Source: Lineus longissimus
Lineage: Eukaryota; Nemertea; Pilidiophora; Heteronemertea; Lineidae
Direction of reading: 5' to 3'
Assembly: GCF_910592395.1 (NCBI RefSeq)
Contig: NC_088308.1
Location: forward strand, 23,017,501-23,081,500
Length of the DNA stretch: 64,000 nt
Below, in pieces: positions 47,837 through 60,262 of the stretch (its first letter is position 1; each line of letters begins with the position of its first letter). A program made the translations under genes and the position numbers. The notes beneath the pieces were generated by a model that made no database searches, was not told where the DNA came from, and saw only the letters and a list, made by a program, of their open reading frames with translations.

Positions 47837-50597
47837 TTTTGTCTTCCGTTGATCACATTGCCAAGTCTAGGAAAACGGACTAGTGTTTTCAACAGTACAA
47901 TGTGTTGAGTATTCTGACTGAAGCAAGTTTGATTGTAATTTGTTGTCATTACTTTGTCTGAAATATTGTGCCTCTATGATATTGTACATGATGACTCGTG
48001 TATTTAGTTTGATGAGCAAACAATGACATTGAGCTGAAACCGGAAACATGGGTTCCAGGAGCAACTTTTCTGAGGGTGACAGGTTGAGTTCTGTGATAGG
48101 ATGCATGTCAGATTTGTAGCCGTCTCAGAACTTGTGAAAGGACTGACTCTTTCAAGCTTGGAAAAGGCTTTGAGTTGTCTCCAGTACCATATTCTTGGAA
48201 AATGGTTCTCTGTAGGAGAATTTATTCTATAAAATGGTGAAATAGACTTGTCATGTATGATGAAAAGCTCTTGCATGCAATCAGATGTTATCTTGCCTGG
48301 TGCTAAATGATTGAATGTGATGAACCTTGATTTGGAGTGACAATAGAAGTTACTTAACTGTATCTATTATACGACTACATGAGTATCCTGTATCACAATG
48401 TGTTGGATGAAAGGAGAAGTATTGTTTGTCACTACCCTGGTTTTGGAACAAAAACCTAAATTACAAACTAAATGAAACTACATGTTTTCAGAGAAAATTG
48501 TCAGATCTTTATAGTCTATGGTTTTGGTGGAAATATCCAGCCTTATTTCAGTGGTTGGTAATTTTTTGAAAATGATCAGAAATGAAAGAAACTTCCATAG
48601 GAATGAAGCCAGCTCAACCTCTCGCAATAATATACCAGAATGCCTTTTTTTTGTAGTAAGTCCTACAGTTAACTGTATAATCAAACAAAACCAATACATT
48701 TTAAGCTTTTAAAGTTCTAATACCTCATTTCATGCATTTTCATATTTTTATAGCACTATTAATAAATTTGGCTTAATTTTGTTTGCTTTATCGGCGACGT
48801 GATGGATTTTGACATTAGTATAAAGGACACATCAGTGATGAAATGAGGCTAGAATCTCACATTTGTCATAAGTACTATGGAAACATAAAATTTTCCATGG
48901 AACGAAGAGTTGTTGTCATCAATGGAAGTAGAGTAGTAAGCCTAGGTCTGTTCTGATAAGTAGTAGCTTCATTGTGCCAAACTTTTATATTTTGTATGCC
49001 AAAATGTATTGCAATATTTTCAATGGCTGAAAGTGAGAGGAAGTTGATGGTACATTTATGCAGTTGCAATTTCTGACCAAGATGAGTGGGGTGTCATTAA
49101 ACTGTATGGTAGGCCAGGGCTTTCACTGGCCAATAGTGGCTTTGAATGATGATCTCACTGTAACATGTGAAATATGACTTACTTTTTCTTGTCTAAAGAA
49201 TGGAAGAATGGATTTCTAGATTTCTTGACTGTATAAACTGGTGAAGTTTTCTTTGGGAAATATTGTAAAATTACTAATTTATCTTGTTGTTTGTAGTGAT
49301 AGGATTTTCAAGAAATACTCAAGATAAGAGTTGCTTCTAGGTTGCCATACATGCTCACTCAGGGATTTTGATATCCACCAGATGTAGTAGTTAGTGTAGT
49401 TAACGTAACCGTTTCAGCTGATTAGGGCAATCAACCGGTAATGAAATTGAAAATTAGGTTTTACTAAATTTGGGAGAAATATCACCCTTCAGCTGAGGCA
49501 TAGTAGCTTGGTCGAGGGAAGTCAGTGCATCTTAATAAATAGTAGCTTCTAGTATGTATGTACTGTATTCTATGTGCTTTTCCTGTTGTTGTTTATAATG
49601 AGGACATTCATCTACCGACAGCGCTTTAAAATGTTTTTCTTGTTTTTGTTTTAATTTCTGGATGTATTATATCTTTGTAATCTAAATATGTTTCAGACAG
49701 TTGACAAGCTGAACAAAATGGATATTAAATTTTCTGGGTAACAATCAGTTCAGTTCTTAAACCTTTCATAGGAGTGTGATTTGTTGTGGGGATGGGGCCA
49801 AAACAAGAAAAGGGTTGGGGCTATGCTCAACTGAAAATCTGTGTCGATTTGTTGAAAATCAATCCTCTGTGTAGTATTCTCTCAGTAGTATTCTCCTCCA
49901 TCCTCTGTGAAAAATGGTACTCACTCTGGTGTTTTAAAAAAGCTTCCCATACATGTAAAAACCTCTCTTGCATGTTGTGAGGATTTGCCCATTACAGTTT
50001 AAAAAGGACGTTTCACCACTAAATTGAATATTCAGTAATGGAGTTCCATTTATCACTGTGCATGTTATGATTACAAACATGTTCATACCACACTCTTTGA
50101 TCTTGATGGATTGTTTCATGTATTTCTTTTTTCATCCCACATGTCCCACTGTTAGGACCATGAACTTCAGTGCAATCTAACACACAATTTATGCCAAAAT
50201 TATGAGTGAAGGTAGACTAATGATAGTAACTAGGCAGAACACAGAAAAAAGAGAAAAAAACTTGTATATAAATTGTTATTTAATTATTCTTACTTGTATC
50301 TCTATATACATTGTAATTTTGATACCATATTTAAATGCTTTTTGGAAGAAGAAACAATAAAAGTTGAGAAACTTCCAACATAAGTCTTTCTCATTTCATG
50401 ATTAACAAATAACAAAATACCTTCTGTACATGAATATAAAAAAGGATGTTGAAGAACATTTTGGCACAGATGATAAAAATTGATTTTGGAAGTTGCAGAC
50501 AGAATGCATGATGATTTATATGGCCACCATTTCACACTCATTCATGCGTCATGTTCTGTCTTGGATGGGTGTCTGGGAAATTGGACAGCAAAATTAT
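47837..50597. other. Convergent 3' region between SUN and DMC1
   Basis: Holds the 3' UTR of the SUN gene (AATAAA at 48761, 49534 and 50356 are all candidates) and the 3' UTR of DMC1 on the other strand. No further coding exon was found. If the last SUN signal is used, the two transcripts come within about 240 bp of the DMC1 stop codon and may overlap. Confidence 0.55.
48761..48766 (+). promoter_or_regulatory. Candidate polyadenylation signal of the SUN gene
   Basis: First AATAAA after the SUN stop codon (about 925 bases). Alternatives are at 49534 and 50356. Confidence 0.3.
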
Positions 50598-53500
50598 CTA
50601 TTCCTTGGCATCGTTGATACCACCTGGAGTGATTGCGAATGTGGCTTCATTCTCCGGCAGATCAGGACTGCAAGAAAAAGAGCAATGACCAAGAGCTAGA
50701 AATTTACATATCTTAGCATCAGTCTATTTGAAATCTACTTCAGGCTGATGGAGTTTGTGACAATCCGATTGTCTTACCATGCTTACTGTACTAGCAAGTT
50801 GACATACATCAGAACATTTGCTGACCACATTGAGAACTCTGGTAGACAGGTGAAACCTTAGGAATCATTCTCTTGTTATGAGCTAGAATTTCAATGAGAC
50901 TGCTTTTTGACCATTGGTCATTTGGCCATGTCCTTTTCACTTTGAAGGCCATCCAAGATGTGACTCTGTATGCTCACTACAGTTTTGTGTCCCATCAAAC
51001 GTGTCAGACAGCATTTCCTTACCTGTCGTATATTTTTGCGATCCTCATTTCTCCACGTCCCTTTCTAAGTGATAATCTTGTAGTTGATGCATGAGCCAAG
51101 ATATGGCCCCCAATTGGTTTCTTAGGATCTGCCTGGAATCTGCAAGTTTACATTTTAAATAAAGGATCAGTTTTGGTCATTATCCATGCAATAATGGGCA
51201 AGATGGGCAAGGTAAGTAAATTCACTCATTGCCTGCATCATTCTCAACATTTTAGTACAGGTATATGTACTTGTGCCCTGGCTGAATGAGTATAGTTGAA
51301 TCTTGATGAAGTTACTCACGACATTGTTGCTCCTGGATCAGCAGTCATCTGGTTGGTGATGAAGATAGAAACATTGTATTCTGAAGAAAAAATATCTCTA
51401 AAATGTTAAGAGATGGTTTCCATCGGATAGTTCTAGACTAGAGTGTATCTATGATACAATAGTACAATAGTATGCTATGGGTCATCAATGATCATACCTT
51501 CTGATATCTTCTGAATTCTGGATAACATTTGTGCAAGCTTCTGCTGTCGATCAGCAAGTTCTCCTCTTCCAGTGAAGTCGACCCGGAAGAGGGCCATGAT
51601 GGAGTCAATGATCTGAAACCATGCAGATAATAAGATATCAATACAAGCACACAACATCCCGAACAACTTATGACCTTGTTTTGAATACCCAATGATGACT
51701 TGTAGTTGCCAAGTCTAGTCTTTCATCCCATTCATTTTATCATTCAATCTTACCAGCAATTTGAACACTCCCATCTCTTCATGGAATTTTGCCGCAACAA
51801 AATCAAGAAGCTCGAACTGATGTTCACCTGTAAAAAGGGAAAGGCACTTGGAAGAAAGCACTCGGAGCTAACTGACAAAGTTTATTTCTTTCACCAGCAG
51901 ACAGAACTCATAAGGATAACTTGTCCTTCTTCAACCCAATGCACGAGGGCCCATCGCATTTTTAGTATCTTTACTCTCAGTGTTTTGACATTACTGAGAC
52001 TTTGGACTGCCGATGGTAACATTTACAAATACCAGTGAAGGTCAGAATGTTTTACTGGGGTTATCCAACAATCTACTTCTGATGACACTGAGCTTCACGA
52101 AATGTAATTACTTGTGTATGCCCTTGCATAGAGGACATTATCCAGGACAGCTTCTTGATCAAGGTTAAATCTGTCCGCAATACTCCTCAGTCTGTCGGGA
52201 CGGCTTCGACGGAGTTAAGAAATTTCCAAAAGGTAAAGTGTGCTTGATGTTCTGAACCAATTTGAAATTATCTCATCTTTTTATCTTGTCACAACAAGCG
52301 TTACAAGACAAGATAAGGAGATGCAATATCTGAATGGAAACAGTACGAACGAAAAAGCCTTTGGTTTGGTTTACTAACGATGTGTGCATCGGAGGGCATT
52401 CACAATTCTCTGGCACTCTTTGAGCAGAGTTTAGACACTTGTATAACTGTCCCAAAAAGGATACAAAGTGTTTTCTGTGTCAATGAAGACCACCTTCCCT
52501 CCAGAATATCCATTTGCTCCAGGCAGCTGGGCAGTGACTGCAATGATATAAATATGCAAATTTCAATCATATAAAAAACGTGATTTGATAATTAAAGCTG
52601 ATATCTCGCAGATTTTAAATACCGTAATGCGACCAAATATGATCTGAAATCAGGACAAAAACATGATGTCTTCAGGCAAAGACTTCTAGTCATCATTGGT
52701 CATTATGCAGCGGTACATGCATAATAGAATGCACAGTTACTTACCACATAAAGTGTGCGACAATTGAGTTTTGCCTGTTCTGAATTCGCCAAAGGCTTCA
52801 GTGATGGCCATGCTTTCAACACCACCTCCCATTAGTTTGCTGAAATTTTAAATCTAAAAAGGTTAACACAATGGGCTTCAAGTTGAGAAAGGAAAGGGAC
52901 AGTTTTTTCATCTCTTCAGACTGCTGAGGACTAATCCTCCTGTCCGAATCAACATGATCAAAGGGTACAAATGCTAGTTAAGCTTTCGTAAATCAGTCTA
53001 AATAGGGCCCACTGCAGCTTGTCTTCAGAGCCTGTCTTCAGCACCAGGGAGGCAGAAAGAGTCCATCACAAGATACAGGTGTTCCATATTTAAATGGGAT
53101 CTCTTGTTTGCCAAAATGTGGCATACACACCAGCTCAACGACAATGAATCTCTATGCATCCCATTCATGTCAATCGGAGTAAATTGACTCCCCCTAGGTG
53201 ACGATTAAGCTTACAAGTTCATCAGGCCCTATATTGTCACTTACTCCAATTCCATACTTCCTGTTGATATTCTGAAGCAATTCTTTCTTTTTTCTGCATA
53301 TACTAATGCAGTCAGAAATCCTGGATCCTGGAATGAAATGTCAAATGGAGAAGAAAATTGTCAAATTAATCAGTGGTATGTATAATTGTCATACTTCGGA
53401 CTCTTGAATGAGGTTTCCAAGGTAAGCCTAGCCGGAATATCACTTTTCTTGGAGGAGATTGTCTTGAGGACAAGAGAATGCTACCAATAAGGCCTTTGCT

Positions 53501-54399
53501 GATCCTAAATGGGATGTAGGGAAGAGGAGATCTTCTTGATTTGCTGCTGAAGGAGATGTTGTCTTGATAATTAACAATTCATTTCGCAAACCTACACAGA
53601 GTTTTGTAGATGCTTCCTTTATCTTCTCCATTTTGGCCTCAGAGATTCCTTTAATTTGGCACAATTTCTTCTTTGTTGTCATCTGGATGCCTTTCACGGT
53701 ACAGATACCAGCTTGTTTCAACTTCTTTAAGTCAGCAGCATTCTTTAAATGAAAGAATGAGACAAAAGTCTTGAATATTTTTCATGTTGAATGAAAAAGA
53801 AGTAAGGGATGAGACATGGTACTTGTCTGTCTCCCAAGTCTTGGGAATCACAATTTCTACTGAAGGATTGATTTAAAAGATTCTGGTAAGTGCTACTTAG
53901 GAACTCGCGGAGTTTGATGTTGGTTGTCTTCTTATCAGGACAGAATGAGTTAGCATTCAACCATCATTACATCTTGATCCAGATTAAGATAGTTCTTTTT
54001 TTTCTTTTGAATTTACATTTATTTCAACTGTGTTACTGAATACAGAATTTCCTTTAGTTCAGTTCAAATAATACTTACAATACCATGGTTTTGGAGTAGA
54101 TCAATATCTTGGAAAAAGGATTCTTCCTGAAAGAGACACACAATATTGAATACAGGCCTAGACCCTTTGGTTTGGTTTACTCATACTGCTTTCTAAATTC
54201 TATACTTGCTTTCCTGGTGTCACAGGGATGAAAGCTCACTTTCTATTACAAGTATAATTGTGTGGCACATTCATTCAAATACTAACAGCACTCCTGTCTA
54301 AGGTCCATTAATCAATGTTGTTGAAAGATGGAAGATTATTCAAATTCTTACCTCGTCCTGATCGAGGATCTCTTCTACAACTTGGTCTGCAGCCTCCAT
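50598..54399 (-). CDS. DMC1: Meiotic recombinase DMC1
   Basis: Twelve minus-strand exons: 54399-54352, 54126-54079, 53742-53596, 53327-53245, 52839-52745, 52537-52465, 52203-52112, 51827-51754, 51612-51498, 51380-51320, 51139-51023 and 50667-50598. They total 1023 nt, 340 residues, the same length as human DMC1. DMC1 is the RecA/RAD51-family ATPase that forms filaments on resected DNA ends and drives strand exchange between homologues in meiosis. The N-terminus has the helix-hairpin-helix region ([28 protein letters not shown]). Walker A is GEFRTGKT at 126-133. Downstream are [32 protein letters not shown], the Walker B region [41 protein letters not shown] and the DMC1-type end [20 protein letters not shown] ... 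[10 protein letters not shown] ... INDAKE. This end separates it from RAD51. The acceptor at 52204 has a weak pyrimidine tract but restores FRPDRL exactly. Confidence 0.97.
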
Positions 54400-54949
54400 T
54401 ATTGCCTGGAGAGTGGAGTGTGTTTCGCAAAACCCTGGAAAAATTGAAGAAAACGTACACTTTTAGTCACATGAACCATATACCGGCACAATACGTCAGA
54501 ATACAATATTGCCGGACTCTTTTTCAGGGGGACATGTTCTACTTCTACACTGGTCAGTGGTGCGCTGAAAGGTGGGCGTGGTCGGCCACTCGGGCCAGTT
54601 GGCTACTCTACTCGAGATAGACCAAATTTAACGCGATTTGTGTGGTCATGATCTCATAAAGTTTTTATTACAACGCATTTTGATTTTCAAAATACTTTAT
54701 TAAATGAAAGAAGATTAGTTTAAACGTGATAAACGTACGTTTTAAGGGTGAAAAGTGAGATAAATTCTGTGAATTTTCAGAAAAATCGTCTGCTCTCCGT
54801 TTTCGTCGTTTTTGTAAACTCACCGAATCAATTCTGATTCGACCGTTTCCTCTCTTTCCCACGTGCGTTTTCAAATCCTCAGTGAAGCGAAAGCGGAGAG
54901 GTGTTCTAAAGCCGATTTCCTTCCCTTTTAAAGAATACAACATTCCAAA
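54400..54949. promoter_or_regulatory. Shared divergent promoter region DMC1 / SNU13
   Basis: About 550 bp between the DMC1 start codon (minus) and the proposed SNU13 start codon (plus). It must carry both promoters unless non-coding exons lie elsewhere. No TATA box is obvious. The short frames here are not recognised. Confidence 0.45.
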
Positions 54950-56878
54950 ATGGTAATATTTCAATTCAGTATTGCATGAAGAACAGTGATGAATACAATC
55001 GTGTGGTTGAAAACGACGAACAATGATGTTATTCGGCGTGTTAGTTGTAACCGAACCATAACTTTTTTTGTCCGATGAATCGATATGTGGTAACATGTAC
55101 GTGATCAACATCATTAGGTACACATTTGTATGTCCTATTATCGGACAGAACAATTTCCTATTTTGATTGACTTGAAATAATTTTGATTGACTAATTGATA
55201 GGTAATTGATTGGTAGGCCAGAGACCTCTCCGGATGTCCAAACTCCCCTACCCCATCCTTGCAATGTGCCAATCAAACGAATCATGCCGCTTCCGGCCCA
55301 TATGTCTTAATAATCGACCTGTAGGCCCAACCTTGGACTTGGTGTTGCCTGATCAATGTTATGTAACACTAACAGGAATAACATGAATAGGCCCTCCATC
55401 GCATCCGCCTGCACCACTTTGGCCAGGTGGCGTGATGCATATCTGCTGAGGAGCCTATTCCAAATATCCCCAACATCCAGTCAGCCACTATGAGACTATG
55501 ATAATAAGGTTTTCTGTCAAATTCTAGGCAACTGATGAAGTGAATCCCAAAGCCTATCCTCTGGCTGACCCACAGTTGACGGTGACTATCCTGGATTTGG
55601 TTCAACAGGCCTCGAGTTATAAACAGCTAAGAAAGGGTGCCAATGAAGGTAAGTTTTTTATCGTTTGAAAAACTACATGATGAATGTAATTTTCACTGTA
55701 GAAAGTCATTTTAACCCTTTTGAGCCTCATGCCTGCATGCTAGCAGCGATTAACTTTGACATGACGGTATGAGCTACACCCTGGCCTAGTGTCTGCTAGT
55801 GGTCAGGCAGACCTGGGGACCATGACATCTGGAGGATGTCAATGATTCCTTTGGTTAAAAATCCACAGTACATGATGCCATACACATTTGGACTTCATCT
55901 GTGATGCTAAGTAAATAATCGACAAGTGGAAGGTGTAAGTACAAGGTAGTAGCCATTGGAAACTCATTCTGTTATCTGTTTCAGCTACCAAGACTCTCAA
56001 CAGAGGTATTGCAGAGCTCATCATCATGGCTGCCGATGCTGAGCCCTTGGAGATTCTGCTTCACCTTCCACTTCTTTGTGAGGATAAGGTGAGTATCGAT
56101 GCAAATAAATCAAGAAATTATTGGAATAGTCAACGGCACACGGCGTCATGAAATTGCTGCATTATGCCGTAAGAAACAATAAAGATTTATTTCCTCATCA
56201 GACGTCGTTACTGACTTTGGACTACGTCATGTATGTGAAGTTGCTTGACCCTGTCAAGTGCTGCACTCCTACGAAGGAATAACCGAGATTGATGCAGACC
56301 TGATGGACATACATTGTATCTAATGTTATTTCCTGTCTTTCCTTCAGAATGTGGCCTATGTGTTTGTCAGATCAAAAGCAGGTAATTATTACAGATATGA
56401 AATTGAAATGAAATATTTAGTGCTAAAGGTTTATCAGGGAATTGTGACTTTGATGAACTTTAGGATCATTGCCCAAATATAGTTCATGAAATAAGCTGTC
56501 ATCCTCTATATTTTCCTGACATAGGCATTAGGCCATTAGGAAACAATGATGACAATGTCTTTAAAAGGGGTAACTTTCATGACTCTGACTGAAACTAGTT
56601 TAGCAGGGCAATCAAATTAAGGTTCAGGCAGCTTATTCAGTGCTTTACAAATTGTAAGTTAGACAGGAAGTTACCTTTGTCCTTCTTCATGTGTCCTTTG
56701 CAAATGTAATTTCATTGAATACTCTCATCAATCGTTTTGACCTCCATTTTCAGCTCTCGGTCGTGCATGTGGAGTTGCCAGGCCGGTGATTGCTGCATCG
56801 ATCGTCGTCTTGGAAGGATCACAACTCAAGCCTCAGATTCAGTCTCTGCAATTGGCAGTTGAGAAACTTCTCATCTAA
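54950..56878 (+). CDS. SNU13: SNU13 / 15.5K (NHP2L1) RNA-binding protein
   Basis: Coding exons 55528-55648, 55985-56088, 56348-56381 and 56754-56878 join in phase and encode all but the initiator Met. A lone ATG directly followed by a GTAATA donor at 54950-54952 would supply it, giving exactly 128 residues, the usual length. Human SNU13 also splits right after its first Met, but this exon is my inference. The protein is an L7Ae-type kink-turn binder. It nucleates the U4 snRNP in the spliceosome and box C/D snoRNPs in the nucleolus. Seen: [40 protein letters not shown], the L7Ae core [50 protein letters not shown] and the end QLAVEKLLI. Divergent from DMC1. Confidence 0.94.
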
Positions 56879-57955
56879 ATTCTTCATGAAGAACTTTTAA
56901 TTTTCTGCATCCACAATGTACATGTATGATAGTACATGTACATTTTTGTGGTTTTTCCTGTTATGTAAATAGTGACGTAAGTAAATGAAAAAAACCCCAT
57001 AAATCCTCTCATCATCATCATTGTAACCCTAGTATTCTATTTGAAAATCGAGCAAACCATAGAATATGGAGTAGCTGTTTGCTTGTACATGTAGACAACG
57101 TTTTAAAATACCAGCCTGTCAAACAAACCAAAGTGGTCAGATTGTTATCAGAATTACTCATCTGTTGGAGAATTTGGTTCCTTTCCTGATTTTCCACTGT
57201 GAAGTACATCTGTTTTGTGAACTAAATCCTGTGTTCCACTCGCAATATGTACCAGAATTGACAATGTAATTTTGACAAATATCTATGGTTAATCAAGTGG
57301 AACGAAGACCGACTCTGCGTTAACTACATGTACTCCCCAGTTCCCTCTAAAAAATAACCTGGTTGATATTACCTTTTTAAGATGTTCGGTTCAGTTGCAT
57401 CCAGCCTTTGTCTTCTCAAATTAAACATTTTCTCAGGAACCATGCATTTATCATTGTATAATGAAAGTCTGATGGCAAAATTTTAATGAATAAGGCAATT
57501 GAGCAAGGCATTTATGTAGGCAGACATGATGGCCGGCATGAGCTATGTTTTATATTGTTACAAAATAAAAGTGCACAATTCTATGTGATGTGTGAAGTCT
57601 GTTTGTTAGTATGGCCACTTTCTTCATCCAATTCCGAACCCATTTCGATCTCCAGAAGCTCCTCCTTATAAAATGAGGATTCTACCCCAGAACATAAAAA
57701 AAAGATTCTCCAATGTACAGGAAGATCCCCTCCCCTAACTACAAGGCAGAGACAAACCCTGCATCTTGCATGCATAGCATGGGCTATCGCTCTTCGGAAT
57801 AAAAGACACAATAGTTATGTGTCTTCCTACTGTTGAATAGCAAAAAAGGTCCACTGAGTGTTTTCTGCCGGATGTGGTCTCCCCGGATTGTGATGCTTGG
57901 ATCGATCCAACTGTTGACAGTAGTATCATGTCTTGTGAAGAAATGTCACAAATGT
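56879..57955. other. SNU13 3' region, no further gene
   Basis: Probable 3' UTR and intergenic DNA with several TACATGTA words. AATAAA at 57564-57569 is the first clear plus-strand polyadenylation signal. The short frames are not recognised. Confidence 0.5.
57564..57569 (+). promoter_or_regulatory. Candidate polyadenylation signal of SNU13
   Basis: AATAAA about 690 bases after the stop codon. No closer canonical signal was seen. Confidence 0.3.
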
Positions 57956-59040
57956 CCCCAGCCCTGCTGCCTACCCCGCGGTCCTGTCAACACAATGAGA
58001 GATGAGACAATCATACCCAGTCCGATCATGTACTCTTGCCTGCCCCGCCGATCTGTCAACAAGGTGAGCGAGACGAGACACCACATCCTGCCCGATTACG
58101 TCCTGCTGGCTGCTCCGCCGTCCTGTCAGCATGGTCAGAGATAAGACTCGCACACCCAGCCCGATTATGTCCTGCTGGTTGCCCCACCATACTGTCAACA
58201 TGGTGAGTGAGATGAGACAGTCACACCGAGCCCGATTATGTCCATCTTGCTGCCTCGCCGTCCCGTTCAAATGGTGAGAGAGGTGAGACGACCAAAAGAA
58301 ACGCGACGAAAGTCCCCAGCCCTGCAGCCTGCCCCACGGTCCTGCCAACACAATGAGAGATGAGACAATCATACCCAGTCCAATCATGTCCTCTTGACTG
58401 CCCCGCCGACCTGTCAATACGGTGAGAGAGATGAGACAGTCACCACACCCTGCCCGATTATGTCCTACTGGCTGTCCCTTCGTCATGTCAGCATGGTCAG
58501 AGTTTAGACTGTCACACCCAGCCCGACAATGTCCTGCTGCCTGCCCCACCATCCGTTAACACGGTAAGATATAATGAGACAGTCACACCAAGCCTGATCA
58601 TGTCCTGCTGCATGCCCCGCCGTCCTGCCAACACGGTTAATGAGTTGAAACACTCACGGCCAGCCCGATTATGTCCTGCTGGCTGCCCTGTCGTCCTGTC
58701 AACACGGGGAGAGAGATGAGACAGTCACTCCCAGCCCGATCATGTCCTGCTGCTTGCCCCGACGTCCTGTCAACAGGGTGAGAGAGATGAGACAGTCACA
58801 CCGTCCGATCATGTCCTGCTGGCTGCCCCACCGTCATGTCAAGACGTTGAGAAAGATGAGACCTTCACACCTAGCACAACTGTGTCCTGCTGGCTGCAAC
58901 ACCGTCCTGTCAACACATTGAACGAGATGCGACAGTCACACCCACCCCGATTATGTCCTGCTCGCTGCTGCCCCACCGTGAGAGAGATAAGACAGTCACA
59001 CCTTGCCCGATTATGTCCTGCTGGCTGCCACATCGTCCAG
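57956..59040. repeat. Degenerate ~70-bp satellite with higher-order structure
   Basis: About 15 GC-rich monomers of 69-71 bp, each built around GATTATGTCCTGCTGGCTGC, then CCCACCGTCCTGTCAACACG and GTGAGAGAGATGAGACAGTC. Spacing examples: GATTA at 58094, 58163 and 58234. Copies differ by 10-25%. A five-monomer block repeats with higher similarity: CCCCAGCCCTG...CAATGAGAGATGAGACAATC starts at both 57956 and 58314 (358 bp). The 193-residue minus-strand open frame inside (57971-58552) follows the repeat and has no domain, so it is not called as a gene. Confidence 0.92.
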
Positions 59041-60262
59041 TCTATGTCTATCCCTGCGACTGTTTTAGCACCGAGAAGTCAAGTTTTCTTATGGTTCCGG
59101 CAAGAGTTGGTTGTGGCAATCTCCTGTTTGGGGTTAATAGGGCCAATTTATCCAAGATCGGTCCGTTACCTCCCCTCCCATTGGTGTAACGGAGTCTGGG
59201 TCGGTGGAGTGGATCCAAGACTTGAGAGTCGAGATAGATCTCAGTTGAATCTATCTTGTGGTTGTGACATGGGGTCGCCTGAGATTGAAGATCGGGGCAT
59301 GCCATTTCGTCAGCAATTCATACTCTCTCATGTTCGGATTTCTCTTGATGGCATTCTAACTGTGTCTTACGTTATCGCAACCGGAGTTGGCATGCGAGTA
59401 CGAAACCAGCTGTTTTCTCATTAAGTGCTCCTCCTCCGTTTTCACAGACCAACCCGGAGGTTTAGCTTACTCCAATACAAAAAGAAACCAATAAACACTT
59501 GTAAATGTATAATAATTTAATATCCTCTTGTAAAACACAATATTTGTGTTTCGTGGAGTGATTGAGGTTTGATGTTACTTTAACAACACCCAGGAGAAAC
59601 CAAACTGTGAACTACATGTGTGTGTGTTGATTGAAACGTCACATGGCACAGTTTTGCGGATGAAACATTTCCTTGTAAAACACTTTCAGATTTCAGCTCT
59701 TTAGATGGTGAAGGAACATTATATAATGAAATTTCAACGAGAAGTGATGACATCTTCTGTTCGATATACATGTACTGGTACTGGCAGTGATGTCCAACTC
59801 TTGACCATCATACATTCTTACGGACACTGGTCCCGTAATTAAATGCTTAGTAAAGTGATACGATTAAAACTTTTGATTGATAATTTTTTTAATCCTGTAG
59901 TCATACAACTCTCAGATGTCACAATCTCCATGCGCACCAGCCAAAAGCAGTTGAAGGTCACACATACAAGGTCGGAGGTGGTTTGAATGATATCCAGCCT
60001 AATCGACGAAATAAAAGGAGAAATATCCAAGAATAAGTTCAACAAGAATAGAAATCCCAGTTAGACAAAAACTCTGATCTACCCCGTAGATACGCCGACC
60101 AAACCTCCATTTTCCGACGACTGGACTTCGTTTATACGGCCACAACGATGTCAATTTTTTCATGTTTCCGAAGGGTTTACATTTTATCCACGTCACCTCA
60201 AATATACAGAGTTTTTGAATGACATAATGTACAGTCAATAAAACGCGTTGGTCTTTTTTGGC
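59041..60262. other. Intergenic, no gene recognised
   Basis: A plus-strand frame runs out of the satellite to 59424 but shows no family resemblance after the repeat ends. The remainder is AT-rich and probably contains the 3' UTR of the EF-hand gene on the minus strand. Confidence 0.5.

Noticed and set aside
54668-55285. 205-residue minus-strand frame between DMC1 and SNU13
   Set aside because: Low-complexity basic composition with no recognised domain. It lies in the divergent promoter/intron region and no splice partners were found.
57971-58552. 193-residue minus-strand open frame
   Set aside because: It lies entirely inside the 70-bp satellite. Its repeating residues simply translate the repeat, and it has no start context or domain.
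58882-59424. 180-residue plus-strand open frame
   Set aside because: The first third is satellite sequence and the rest resembles no family. No splice or codon evidence supports it.
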